DNA from: DATHGT01 sp035317605
GTDB lineage: Bacteria; Methylomirabilota; Methylomirabilia; Rokubacteriales; CSP1-6
Assembly: GCA_035317605.1 (NCBI GenBank)
Contig: DATHGT010000392.1
Coordinates: forward strand, 1-40,235
Direction of reading: 5' to 3'
DNA: 40,235 bases
Shown here: piece by piece, positions 7,194-14,836 of the stretch
Layout: each line of letters starts with the position of its first letter
How positions within the stretch are numbered: the first letter of the stretch is position 1
Notes under the pieces: generated by a model
Told to the model about the DNA's origin: nothing
What the model saw: the letters and a program-made list of their open reading frames with translations, nothing else
Databases searched by the model: none
Made by a program: the position numbers and the translations under genes

Positions 7194-7215
7194 CACTGTC
7201 TCATTCTCATTGACA
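7194..7215 (-). repeat. Right inverted end of the IS3-type element
   Basis: This 22-bp end reads TGTCAATGAG then AATGAGACAGTG on the minus strand. It matches 4384-4405 at 17 of 22 positions, including the 10-bp core TGAGACAGTG. It starts 4 nt beyond the kinase stop codon. The flanking bases do not repeat those left of 4384, so no target duplication is visible. Confidence 0.7.
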
Positions 7216-7322
7216 GGTTCCGTCCCGCAAGCTTTTGAGCGTCCCGTCCGTGGGACTACGCAGTCGGCGCTCGTCGAGCCCGTTGGGGTAACCGGCCCTG
7301 TTCCTTCAGGCTAACGGTAGTT

Positions 7323-7490
7323 CGCTCCCGGGTGGGTGGGGGATGGGGGTGGGGCCGGGTGACCCGTTTCCTGGCGACGGTCGAATCGAGGAACTACCGT
7401 CAGGTTGGGAACTACTGGTGGGTGATCGGTACGGCGACGGTCGTGGTCAGAGCGCCCCGCCCCCATCCCCCACCCGCCCGGGAGCGCCTC
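7323..7490 (+). repeat. Dispersed ~167-bp repeat with G-rich inverted ends, copy B
   Basis: This is the inverted partner of the repeat at 3131-3297. The left end CGCTCCCGGGTGGGTGGGGG and the right end (its C-rich complement, ending GGGAGCGCCTC) are inverted copies of each other. On the plus strand the left end has four G-runs within about 25 nt, which fits the G-quadruplex pattern; the right end does so on the minus strand. Similarity with the other copy runs through the non-coding middle and a little past both ends. With the IS right end, this is all I see in the gene-free stretch 7190-7539. Confidence 0.85.
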
Positions 7491-7539
7491 GCGCGATGAC
7501 GATGCGACGCTTTACGCGGGCGGGAACGCACACCCCGAG

Positions 7540-8058
7540 TCATCCGGCGGCGCCGACCTCTCGTCCCGCGTAAGCCTCCTCCAGCTTGGCGATGTCGAGC
7601 TTCTTCATCTGGAGCATCGCCTTCATCGCGCGCTGGGATTTTTCCGAGGTGGGATCGCCGACCAGCTTGGGCAGCACGGCGGGGACTACCTGCCAGGAGA
7701 CGCCGTACTTGTCCTTGAGCCAGCCGCACTGCTGCGCCGCGGGATCGCCGCCGGCCGAGAGCTTCTCCCAGTAGTGGTCGACTTCCTGCTGTGTCTCGCA
7801 GTTGATCTGAAACGACACGGCCTCGTTGAACTTGAACACCGGGCCGCCGTTGAGCGCGGTGAACGTCTGCCCGTCGAGCTCGAAGGCCACGACCATGACG
7901 CTGCCCGGCGGGCGGCCGTGGATCTCACGGCCCGCCTCGCCATAGCGCGCGACGCTCGTGATCCTCGAATTCTTGAAGATGCCGGTGTAGAACTGCGCGG
8001 CCGCTTCGGCTTGATCGTCGAACCACAGACAGGGAGTGATCCTCTGGATGCTTGACAT
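7540..8058 (-). CDS. VOC family protein (PhnB/glyoxalase-like)
   Basis: This 172-residue protein belongs to the vicinal-oxygen-chelate superfamily, close to the PhnB / '3-demethylubiquinone methyltransferase-like' group. It starts SIQRITPCLWFDDQAEAAAQ with FYTGIF, a typical first beta-alpha-beta unit; GQTFTALNGG and the second unit AVSFQINCETQQEVDHYWEK follow, then CGWLKDKYGVSWQVVP. Members are metal-binding but mostly of unknown substrate. The C-terminal tail (AMKAMLQMKKLDIAKLEEAY) is the one commonly seen in this group. The ATG at 8058 has an AGGAG 8 nt upstream. It follows the hybrid kinase gene by 21 nt on the same strand. Confidence 0.85.
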   Translation of the reverse strand: MSSIQRITPCLWFDDQAEAAAQFYTGIFKNSRITSVARYGEAGREIHGRPPGSVMVVAFELDGQTFTALNGGPVFKFNEAVSFQINCETQQEVDHYWEKLSAGGDPAAQQCGWLKDKYGVSWQVVPAVLPKLVGDPTSEKSQRAMKAMLQMKKLDIAKLEEAYAGREVGAAG

Positions 8059-8079
8059 CGTGCTGCTCCTGCCCGGCCC

Positions 8080-10416
8080 TCAGCTCTTGACGCGGTCGGG
8101 GACGGCGCGGGCGATGGCTTCGAAGAGCTTTTCGCGGGTGAAGGGCTTCGCCAGCACCACATCGACCATCGACGTGGAGGACTCGTCGAGGTCTTCGGCC
8201 CAGCCCGTCATCAAGACGACCGGGATCGGGCGCTGTGACTTGAGCTGCTGGGCCAGCGCGAGGCCGGTCATGCCGGACATGCCGAGGTCGGTGATGACGA
8301 GATCGATGCCGTCCTTGCCGAAGAGTCCCACCGCCTCGCGACCCGACGCCGCGCCGATGACCGAGTGGCCGGCGTGGGTGAGCATCGCGCGGACGAGGTC
8401 CAGCACCTCGGGCTCGTCCTCGACGGCGAGGATGCGCATCGGCTCCAGCACGGGCAGGAAGATCGTGCTGCGCACCGCCTCGGTCTCCACCGCGGGGAAC
8501 GAGAGCGTGAACGTGGTCCCGATGCCTTCCCGGCTGGAGAGCGCGATGGTCCCGCCGTAGCGATGCACGATCTCCTGGGCCAGCGACAGGCCGAGTCCGG
8601 TGCCACCGGAGCTGCCCCGCGTGGTGAAGAACGGCTCGAACACCAGGCGCTGCACTTCCGGGTTCATGCCGATGCCGGTGTCGGAGATGGCGACGAGCGC
8701 GCGCGAATCCTCGCCGCGGATCTGGATGGTCAGCCGCCCGCCGTTGGGCATCGCGGCCAGCGCATTTTCGAGAATATTCAGCAGCGCCTCGCGGATCTCG
8801 CTGGCCACAGCCAGGATGGACGGCGCCGGGTCGACGCGCAGGTCGATCTCGAAGCGCACGCCGCGGCGGGCCGCCTCGTTGTCCCACTGCGGGCGCGTGA
8901 GGGCCAGGAGCTGCTCGACGACCTCGCGGAGCTGGACGCTCTCCGGACCCTTCACCCGCGCCGGCCGCGAGTACTCCTGCAGCCGCCGCACCGTGCCCAC
9001 GCTGTCCGACGCGCCCTGGTTGATGACCGTGAGCGCGTGCGCCAGCTCACCGGGCTCGATGGTCTCACCCGCGGCCAGCCGCTCCAGCAGCATCTCCGTC
9101 CAGCCCAGCACCGGGGTGAGCCGGTTGTTGATGTTGTGGGCCACGCCCGCGGCCAGCGAGCCCAGCGTGCGGAACTTTTGCTCTCTGATCACGCGGAAGC
9201 GCAGCTCGTGCTCGCGGCTGATGTCGCGGAAGACGCCGAGCCGCTGGGCCGCGCCGTCGCCGCGCACGATGGCGGACAGCGTCACGTAGACCGGACGGGG
9301 ATCGCCCGCGCTGGTGATCAGCAGCACCTCGCCCTGAAACGTGGGCTGGCGCATCTGGGCGAGCAGGGCCGGCACGTCCTGGGCCGTGGAGAGAAAGTCG
9401 GTCCACGGGGCGCCGATCAGCCGCTCGGCGCTCGGCCCGACCATCTCGCAGAACGCGCGGTTGGCGAACACCACCCGGTCCTGGGTGTCGGCCACCACCA
9501 CGCCCTCGCCGATCCGCCGGACGACGTCGGCCAGCTCGCGCGCCTCGCCTTCGAGGCGCGTGTGCTCGATGGCCACGGCCACGCGATCGGCGATGATGCG
9601 GAGCAGCCGATCGGTCCGCGCGTCCATGGGCGAGCGCCGGACCACCTGGAGCACGCCGATGGTGGCGCCCGCCGCGATCAGCGGCGCGATCATCAGCGAG
9701 CGAAACTCGCGAAGCACCGGATTCGTCACACGCGGGTCGGTCGCCACACCGTCGGCGATCACGATGGGCTCGCGAGTGGCCAGCGCCGCGGCGCCCAGGC
9801 CATCCGACACCGGCAGCGAGAGCGCGGCGAGATCGGATCCGAAGCCGATGGCCGCGTCCGCGCGCAGCTCGCCGTGGACCTCGTCCATCAGCAGAATCGC
9901 CGCCGCGTCCGCCGAAAACGTCTCGGCCACGATCTCGACGATCCGGCGCCGCAGCATCTCCGGCGTGACCGCGGTCAACCCGGCCTGAGCGATCTGGCCG
10001 ATGGCCTCGATCTCGTGGGTGCGGCGCTCCAGCAACCGGCGGGTGACGAGCGTGCGCGCCCGCGCCACCAGCTCTTCGGGCAGGAACGGCTTGGTCATGA
10101 AGTCGTCGGCGCCGTCGCGCAGCCCGCGGACGCGAGCGGCGGTATTGCTGAGCGCGCTCAGCACGAGGATGGGCAAGGTGGCGAGGTCCGGCCGCGCGCG
10201 CAACCGCTCGATCACGTCGTAGCCGCTCATGCCCGGCAGCATGAGGTCGAGCACGAGCAGCTCCGCGTCGGGACCGTGGGCCAGCTTCTCGAGCGCGGCC
10301 TCGCCGGTGCCGACCAGTTCGACCTCGTAGCCCTCGCCCCGCAGGAGGTCACGCAACAGCGCTGAGGTGTCCCGGTTGTCCTCGACGACCAGCACGCGAG
10401 CGGTTTCGAGGTTCAT
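8080..10416 (-). CDS. Hybrid sensor histidine kinase REC-GAF-PAS-HisKA-HATPase-REC
   Basis: The protein is 778 residues from ATG 10416, which overlaps the stop of the upstream kinase as ATGA. In order it has: a receiver at the N-terminus (VLVVEDNRDTSALL, acceptor Asp in LLVLDLMLPGMSG, KPF at its end); a GAF domain (about 150-300); a PAS domain (VVRRIGEGVVVADTQDRVVF); a HisKA-like helix with the His in LAAGVAHNINNRLTPV; an HATPase_c domain (DTGIGM, GTGLGLSLAQ); and a C-terminal receiver (ILAVEDEPEVLDLV, VITDLGMSG, KPF). No membrane helix is present, so sensing is cytoplasmic. The N-terminal receiver can take a phosphoryl group from the coupled kinase gene upstream. No DNA-binding output domain is present in either. 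Confidence 0.9.
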   Translation of the reverse strand: MNLETARVLVVEDNRDTSALLRDLLRGEGYEVELVGTGEAALEKLAHGPDAELLVLDLMLPGMSGYDVIERLRARPDLATLPILVLSALSNTAARVRGLRDGADDFMTKPFLPEELVARARTLVTRRLLERRTHEIEAIGQIAQAGLTAVTPEMLRRRIVEIVAETFSADAAAILLMDEVHGELRADAAIGFGSDLAALSLPVSDGLGAAALATREPIVIADGVATDPRVTNPVLREFRSLMIAPLIAAGATIGVLQVVRRSPMDARTDRLLRIIADRVAVAIEHTRLEGEARELADVVRRIGEGVVVADTQDRVVFANRAFCEMVGPSAERLIGAPWTDFLSTAQDVPALLAQMRQPTFQGEVLLITSAGDPRPVYVTLSAIVRGDGAAQRLGVFRDISREHELRFRVIREQKFRTLGSLAAGVAHNINNRLTPVLGWTEMLLERLAAGETIEPGELAHALTVINQGASDSVGTVRRLQEYSRPARVKGPESVQLREVVEQLLALTRPQWDNEAARRGVRFEIDLRVDPAPSILAVASEIREALLNILENALAAMPNGGRLTIQIRGEDSRALVAISDTGIGMNPEVQRLVFEPFFTTRGSSGGTGLGLSLAQEIVHRYGGTIALSSREGIGTTFTLSFPAVETEAVRSTIFLPVLEPMRILAVEDEPEVLDLVRAMLTHAGHSVIGAASGREAVGLFGKDGIDLVITDLGMSGMTGLALAQQLKSQRPIPVVLMTGWAEDLDESSTSMVDVVLAKPFTREKLFEAIARAVPDRVKS

Positions 10417-11975
10417 CGCGCCGCTACCCCCTCGCTGAGCATCGTGGCCGTGATGAGTCGGATCAGCTCGTCGGGCGTGAAGGGCTTGGTCAGGTAGGCG
10501 CCGCACCCGGCGCGCTGGGCCGCCTCGCGCTCCTGGGCGCGGGCCAGCGCGGAAACCGCGATGATCGGCACCGCCCGCGTGCGCGGATCCTCGCGCAGGC
10601 GGCGGGTCACCTCCCAGCCCGAGACGTTGGGCAGCATCAGGTCGAGCAGGATGAGCGCGGGCGGACGCGCGAGCGCCTCGGCGATCCCGCTCTGGCCGTC
10701 ATCACACATCACCGCTTCGCCGCCCAGCACGTCCTCCACCACCGCGCGCATGAGGGCGCGGTTGTGCTCCTCGTCCTCGACGATCAGCACCGAGCGGCCG
10801 GCCAGGACCGGCTCGATCGCCGGCTCCGGCAGATTCTCGACCCGGATCGTCGCGGGACTCTCGGCCATCGGCAGCGTGAACACGAAGCGGCTGCCACAGT
10901 TCTGCCCCTCGCTCTCCGCCCGCACCAGGCCGCCGTGCAGCTCGACCAGCCGGCGCACGATGGCCAGCCCGAGCCCGGACCCACCGTGACGGCGCCGCAT
11001 CGGTGACTCCACCTGGTAGAACGGATCCCAGATCCGGGCCAGCTCCGCCCGCGCGATGCCCACGCCCGTGTCTTCCACCGCGACCCACACCTGCTCCTTG
11101 TGGGAGCCACCGTACACGCGCACGGAACCGCCGGCCGGCGTGAACTTCACCGCGTTGCCGACCAGGTTGACGAGGATCTGGTGCAACCGGGTCGCGTCGG
11201 CGAGGGCCGGCGGCAGGTCGGGCGACAGCTCGTTGCTGATCTCGATCTGCTTGGCGTGAGCGGTCACGCGCAGCACTGTCATCACCTGCTCGGCCACCTG
11301 ATGCAGATCGGTGGGGCGCGGCTCGATCTCCACGCGTCCGGCCTCGAGCTGGGAGACGTCGAGCAGGTCGTTGATGACGTCGGTCAGCCGCTGGGCGCTG
11401 CGGAAGATCGCCTCCTGGTGCTCGAGCTGCTTGTCCGACAGGGGGCCGTAGACCTGGCGGATGAGCAGGCGGCTGTAGCCGATGATGGCGGTGAGCGGCG
11501 TGCGCAGCTCGTGGCTCACCATGGCCAGGAACTCCGACTTCAGCTCGTCGAGCCGCCGCAGCTCCTCGTTGATCTGGGCGAGCGCGCGGGCCTCACGGTC
11601 CTTGGCCGCGTACTCGGTCTCGAACTCGCGCACCCTGTGGGCGCTCTCGACGAACACCCCGTAGCGGCGATGGAGCAGGAGAAAGGCGACCATGGCCGCC
11701 ACGGCCAGCCAGTCGGTGGTCACCATCAGGGGCGTGAGCGAGCTGGGCACGAGGGCGCCGTCGCGAATGGTGACTCGCACGATGGCGTTGACACCGATGG
11801 CGACGAACACGAGGGCGAACGCGATCCCGAGCGGCTCGCGGCGGGCCGTCGAGCGTTGGCTGACGCGCAATGTGATCATCGCGGCGACCGCGAGAGACGT
11901 CGCGGCCATGACGACGTTGGCGATCCCGTGCAGCGCTGTGAGTGTCGTTCCCGGCATGCGCGCGCCTTCACTCAT
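10413..11975 (-). CDS. Membrane hybrid sensor histidine kinase (HisKA-HATPase-REC)
   Basis: This 520-residue protein has about three predicted transmembrane helices (roughly residues 14-35, 50-68 and 84-102) and no large periplasmic domain. A short coiled linker follows, then HisKA with His155 in AMVSHELRTPLTAIIGYSRL, HATPase_c (NLVGNAVKFTPAGGSV, DTGVGI, GSGLGLAIVRRL), and a C-terminal receiver (SVLIVEDEEHNRALMRAV, acceptor Asp in LILLDLMLPNVSG, KPF). Its stop overlaps the next kinase's start by 4 nt. The pair is translationally coupled and probably forms a phosphorelay. It follows an HlyD-family gene by 85 nt. The ligand is unknown. Confidence 0.9.
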   Translation of the reverse strand: MSEGARMPGTTLTALHGIANVVMAATSLAVAAMITLRVSQRSTARREPLGIAFALVFVAIGVNAIVRVTIRDGALVPSSLTPLMVTTDWLAVAAMVAFLLLHRRYGVFVESAHRVREFETEYAAKDREARALAQINEELRRLDELKSEFLAMVSHELRTPLTAIIGYSRLLIRQVYGPLSDKQLEHQEAIFRSAQRLTDVINDLLDVSQLEAGRVEIEPRPTDLHQVAEQVMTVLRVTAHAKQIEISNELSPDLPPALADATRLHQILVNLVGNAVKFTPAGGSVRVYGGSHKEQVWVAVEDTGVGIARAELARIWDPFYQVESPMRRRHGGSGLGLAIVRRLVELHGGLVRAESEGQNCGSRFVFTLPMAESPATIRVENLPEPAIEPVLAGRSVLIVEDEEHNRALMRAVVEDVLGGEAVMCDDGQSGIAEALARPPALILLDLMLPNVSGWEVTRRLREDPRTRAVPIIAVSALARAQEREAAQRAGCGAYLTKPFTPDELIRLITATMLSEGVAAR

Positions 11976-12060
11976 GCTACATCACGGGCGCGCGTTTAGA
12001 TCCCAGGCAAAGAGTTTCCCTGTGAAAGTATTTCCTACATTCGCGCCGTGGACGCGCCTC

Positions 12061-13338
12061 TCAGCGAAGTCGGATGGTGACGAAGGCGGACATGCCGGCG
12101 CGCAACGAGTGGTGGACGTCGCTCGTCGCCTGCGGCTCCAGCACGATCTTCACGGGCACGCGCTGGACGACCTTCACCCAGTTTCCGGTGGCGTTCTCGG
12201 GTGGCAGCAGCGAGAAGCGCGAGCCCGTGCCCGCGCTGATCGAATCGACCTTGCCGGTGTAGGGATGATCGGGGTCGCCCTCGACCACGACCTCCACCCG
12301 CATCCCCGGGCGCACGCGGCGGAGCTGGGTCTCCTTGAAATTCGCGAGCACCCATACGTCGTTCAGGGGCACGATCGCGAGCAGCGGCTGGCCGGGCTGG
12401 ACGACCTGCCCGACCTCGACGCTCTTCTTGGACACCATGCCGGTGACGGGCGCGCGGATCGCGGTGTCGTCGAGGTTGAGCTGGGCCAGCCCCAGCATGA
12501 CCTCGGCCTCCTTGAGCTGAGCCTGGGCGAGATCGCGCTCGGCCTCGCGCACGCGGACTTCCTGAATCATCGCTTCGGCCTGGATGTGCTGAGCCTTGGC
12601 CTGCTCGACGCGAGCGTCCGCGGTGCGGAGCCCAATCTGCTGCGGCTCGAAGCCCGCCTCGCGCAGGCGGGCGTCGGCCTGGGCCGACTCGAGATCGCGC
12701 CGGGCCTGGGAGACCCGCTCCTCGGCCGACACCAGCTGCGCGGCGGCGGCGCGCCCGTCGGTCTCCGCGTACTCCACCACCTGCTTGGCCACCAGCTCCT
12801 TCTCGAACATCTCGCGCGCCCGTCTGAGGTCGGCGATCGCGCGGTCGTTCAAGGCGGCGGCGCGGTCGCGGTCCGCCATCGCGGAAGCGAGGGCCGCCTG
12901 CCGCGACTGGGCGATCGCCCGCGTCGACTCGACCATGTTCACCGCCGAGGACTTGGCCGCGTCCGCTCCCATCGAAGCGGCCCGGGCCTGGGCGAGCTGG
13001 CTGGCCACCATTTCGCGCCCGAGTCCCACGCGGGCGGCGGCGGCCTGGTGTCGCCGCTCGGCGATGGTCACGGCGGCCTTGGCCTGTTCCAGGCGCGCGC
13101 GGTAGTCGCGCGCGTCGAGGCGAGCGATGACCTGGCCGGCTTTCACCGACTCGTTGTCGCGCACGAGCACTTCGCTGACCTGTCCGGGAATCTTGGCGCT
13201 GACCGGGGCGACCGTTCCTTCGACGTAGGCGTCGTCGGTGGAGACACTCGAGCGCGAGCCGTACCAGACGGAGCCGCCCCAGGCGGCGCTGCCGAGCAGC
13301 AGCACCGCGACGGCGATCACGATCATTCGGCGTTTCAC
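12061..13338 (-). CDS. HlyD/EmrA-family membrane fusion protein
   Basis: This 425-residue periplasmic adaptor is of the EmrA type. One N-terminal membrane anchor (about residues 5-25) is followed by a biotinyl-lipoyl half-domain (VSTDDAYVEGTVAPVSAKIP, then VSEVLVRDNESVKAGQVIAR), and a long alpha-helical hairpin rich in Ala/Arg/Glu (about 85-275). The second lipoyl half (IRAPVTGMVSKKSVEVGQVV) and a beta-barrel (NFKETQLRRVRPGMRVEV) come next. Such proteins link an inner-membrane exporter to an outer-membrane channel. No MFS, ABC or TolC-like partner lies next to it, so the exporter must be elsewhere. The start is GTG 13338, with TAGGAG 8 nt upstream. It is followed by the two kinases. Confidence 0.9.
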   Translation of the reverse strand: MKRRMIVIAVAVLLLGSAAWGGSVWYGSRSSVSTDDAYVEGTVAPVSAKIPGQVSEVLVRDNESVKAGQVIARLDARDYRARLEQAKAAVTIAERRHQAAAARVGLGREMVASQLAQARAASMGADAAKSSAVNMVESTRAIAQSRQAALASAMADRDRAAALNDRAIADLRRAREMFEKELVAKQVVEYAETDGRAAAAQLVSAEERVSQARRDLESAQADARLREAGFEPQQIGLRTADARVEQAKAQHIQAEAMIQEVRVREAERDLAQAQLKEAEVMLGLAQLNLDDTAIRAPVTGMVSKKSVEVGQVVQPGQPLLAIVPLNDVWVLANFKETQLRRVRPGMRVEVVVEGDPDHPYTGKVDSISAGTGSRFSLLPPENATGNWVKVVQRVPVKIVLEPQATSDVHHSLRAGMSAFVTIRLR

Positions 13339-13391
13339 CCCATAACTCCTAACACAGGCGGCGAGCCATTGTCATTCCGGTGACACCTGGA

Positions 13392-13405
13392 CGTCCGATC
13401 GGACG
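13392..13405. promoter_or_regulatory. 14-bp perfect palindrome, possible operator
   Basis: CGTCCGATCGGACG is a perfect palindrome in the 107-nt space between the divergent HlyD-family gene and the gene at 13446. It lies about 54 nt before one start and 41 nt before the other. The size and position suit a TetR/MarR-type operator controlling efflux. No regulator gene is adjacent, and a chance palindrome in GC-rich DNA cannot be excluded. Confidence 0.35.
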
Positions 13406-13445
13406 CGTTTGAAAAAGAGGGCATGACCTGCATCTGTTTACCGTC

Positions 13446-14096
13446 ATGTGTGAAACGGGTTCGCGTGCCCGCGGCACGTCCGTTGCTCTGCCGGCTCGCG
13501 TGTTCACACTTCGGCCGACTCGAATCCGCGGTCTCTCGTTCTATCGCGCCCAGGGCGGTCGCCTGCCCGGCACCCTCGATTCCGTCGACGAGGAGCTGGA
13601 CGAGCTCGTCCACGCGCGCTCCCGCTTCCAGAGCGTGGTCGACCCCGAGCTGTTCGCCGCCTACTCGGTCCACGACGTCCGCGCGACGCCGCCGCCGGAG
13701 GCGCTGGCCTCGCGCCATCACACGCTCATGGTGGTCCGCGAATTCCGCCGCGTCCCGCTCGACGCCTCCGCGCTCGCGCTGGCCGTCCTGCGCGCCCGTG
13801 GCGGCTGCGTGGCGGGAGCGATCGCCGCGGTGGCCCACTGGGCCGAGCGTGCGGTGAGCCTGGCCGAGCCGGCCTATCTCCTCGTCGCGCGCTCGCTCGA
13901 AGAGCCGCGGCTGATTGTGCTCTTGACCGGCGTTCACGAGTGCCAGGCGCTCCTCGGCTCGCGCGCCTCGGCGTTCAGCCTCGACTCGCTCCTCGACGAG
14001 GCGGACGGGCTGCTCATGAGCGACCCGGACTGGTACGCGTACTGCGCGCCCCCGGTCGCCGACACACTTCAGTTGATTTCTCCCAGCGCGGTCTAG
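13446..14096 (+). CDS. Hypothetical protein, unrecognised
   Basis: The product is 216 residues from ATG 13446; I do not recognise the family. After a short basic N-terminus it has DELVHARSRFQSVVDPELFA, a hydrophobic-charged strand HHTLMVVREFRRVPLDASAL, an Ala-rich helix, and then AYLLVARSLEEPRLIVLLTG with YAYCAPPVADTLQLI at the end. The strand/helix rhythm (LMVVREFRRV ... LLVARSLEEP) loosely resembles two ferredoxin-like alpha+beta units such as antibiotic-biosynthesis-monooxygenase folds; this is only an impression. There are no membrane segments or signal peptide. It is divergent from the HlyD gene, and its stop shares the CTAG at 14093-14096 with the stop of the convergent hydrolase. Confidence 0.6.
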   Translation: MCETGSRARGTSVALPARVFTLRPTRIRGLSFYRAQGGRLPGTLDSVDEELDELVHARSRFQSVVDPELFAAYSVHDVRATPPPEALASRHHTLMVVREFRRVPLDASALALAVLRARGGCVAGAIAAVAHWAERAVSLAEPAYLLVARSLEEPRLIVLLTGVHECQALLGSRASAFSLDSLLDEADGLLMSDPDWYAYCAPPVADTLQLISPSAV

Positions 14097-14836
14097 GACT
14101 TCGCCCGCGCCGGAAGGTGCTGCTCGAACCAGGCGAAGCTGCGGGCCACGGCGTGGCGGCGATGCTCCGGGTTGGTGATGCGGTGGTCGGCGCCGGGGAT
14201 GATGATGAGATCGCGCGGTTCGTGGGCGCGCGCGTGGAGCGCGACCCCGTGATCGGCGGAGACCGTCTCGTCGGCTTCCGACTGGATGACGAGGTGCCGA
14301 TCGATGCCGGCCGGTGCCTCGGCGTAGCGACCCGTGGCGAATTCGGCCAGGAACGGCGCGCCGAGACCGGTGTCCTCGAGCGCGACGCTGGCCGCGAGCT
14401 TGGCGAGGCTGGCCGGCGCGTTCCACGTCACCACGGGAATCGAATCGCCGAGGGCCGCTCGCGCGTGCAGCGCGACGAACCCGCCCATGCTGGAGCCGAG
14501 CAGCCCGAAGCGCCCCTCGAGACGTGGGTGCTGCGAGAGACACGCGAGCACGGCGAGCGCGTCGTCGACACGGCTGGCCACCGTCGTCTCGGCTTCGACC
14601 AGTCCCTCCGATTCCCCTGACCCGCGAAAATCGAAGCGCGCGAGCGCCACGCCGGCCCGCGTGAACTCGTCCCCGAGCAACAAGTACTTGTCGCTATCCT
14701 TGGACGCTCGCAGCCCGTGGCAGGCCACGACGCACGCCGCGCGACCCTCACCCGCCGGCAGATGCAGCACCAGCGACACCAGGCCCACCGGGAGCGTGAC
14801 TCGGTGGCGCTCGGTCGACGCGCTGACTACTGCCAC
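14093..14836 (-). CDS. Alpha/beta hydrolase (serine-hydrolase fold)
   Basis: This 247-residue cytosolic alpha/beta hydrolase is similar to the dienelactone-hydrolase/peptidase-S9-like group. It has an oxyanion-hole region VVACHGLRASKDS, the turn FDFRGSGESEG, the nucleophile elbow GLLGSSMGGF (Ser in GSSMG), and an acid-His end (QSEADETV and GADHRITNPEHR). The substrate cannot be told; esterase or thioesterase-type activity is likely. The start is taken as GTG 14836, overlapping the tatD stop by 10 nt, because the frame upstream of it is non-homologous and no ATG fits. It is the last gene of the tldD-pmbA-tatD operon and ends on the shared CTAG. Confidence 0.82.
   Translation of the reverse strand: MAVVSASTERHRVTLPVGLVSLVLHLPAGEGRAACVVACHGLRASKDSDKYLLLGDEFTRAGVALARFDFRGSGESEGLVEAETTVASRVDDALAVLACLSQHPRLEGRFGLLGSSMGGFVALHARAALGDSIPVVTWNAPASLAKLAASVALEDTGLGAPFLAEFATGRYAEAPAGIDRHLVIQSEADETVSADHGVALHARAHEPRDLIIIPGADHRITNPEHRRHAVARSFAWFEQHLPARAKS

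Larger units (their letters stand above)
4384..7215 (+). mobile_element. IS3-family element with a sensor-kinase gene replacing most of orfB
   Basis: Two 22-bp inverted ends bound the segment: 4384-4405 and 7194-7215. Read inward, 17 of 22 positions agree, including an uninterrupted TGAGACAGTG, and both tips are TG as in IS3-family elements. Inside are an intact orfA, the first ~130 residues of orfB, and then an abrupt switch at about 5238-5250 to the middle of a multi-GAF histidine kinase, which runs to 4 nt before the right end. No obvious direct target duplication flanks the element. The transposase lacks its catalytic part, so it could move only with help in trans. Whether the kinase is cargo or the result of deletion and recombination is not resolved. 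Confidence 0.65.

Noticed and set aside
3131..7490. CRISPR array from the repeated G-rich blocks
   Set aside because: There are only two distant copies in opposite orientation, with no regular spacers and no cas genes.
8365..10365. 666-codon plus-strand frame opposite the hybrid kinase
   Set aside because: The kinase frame on the minus strand has complete domains in order; this frame has none.
13335..14543. 402-codon open frame on the minus strand across the unknown gene and hydrolase
   Set aside because: It is the opposite-strand shadow of the plus-strand gene at 13446 and a frame shift of the hydrolase. The composition is Arg/Gly-rich with no domain.
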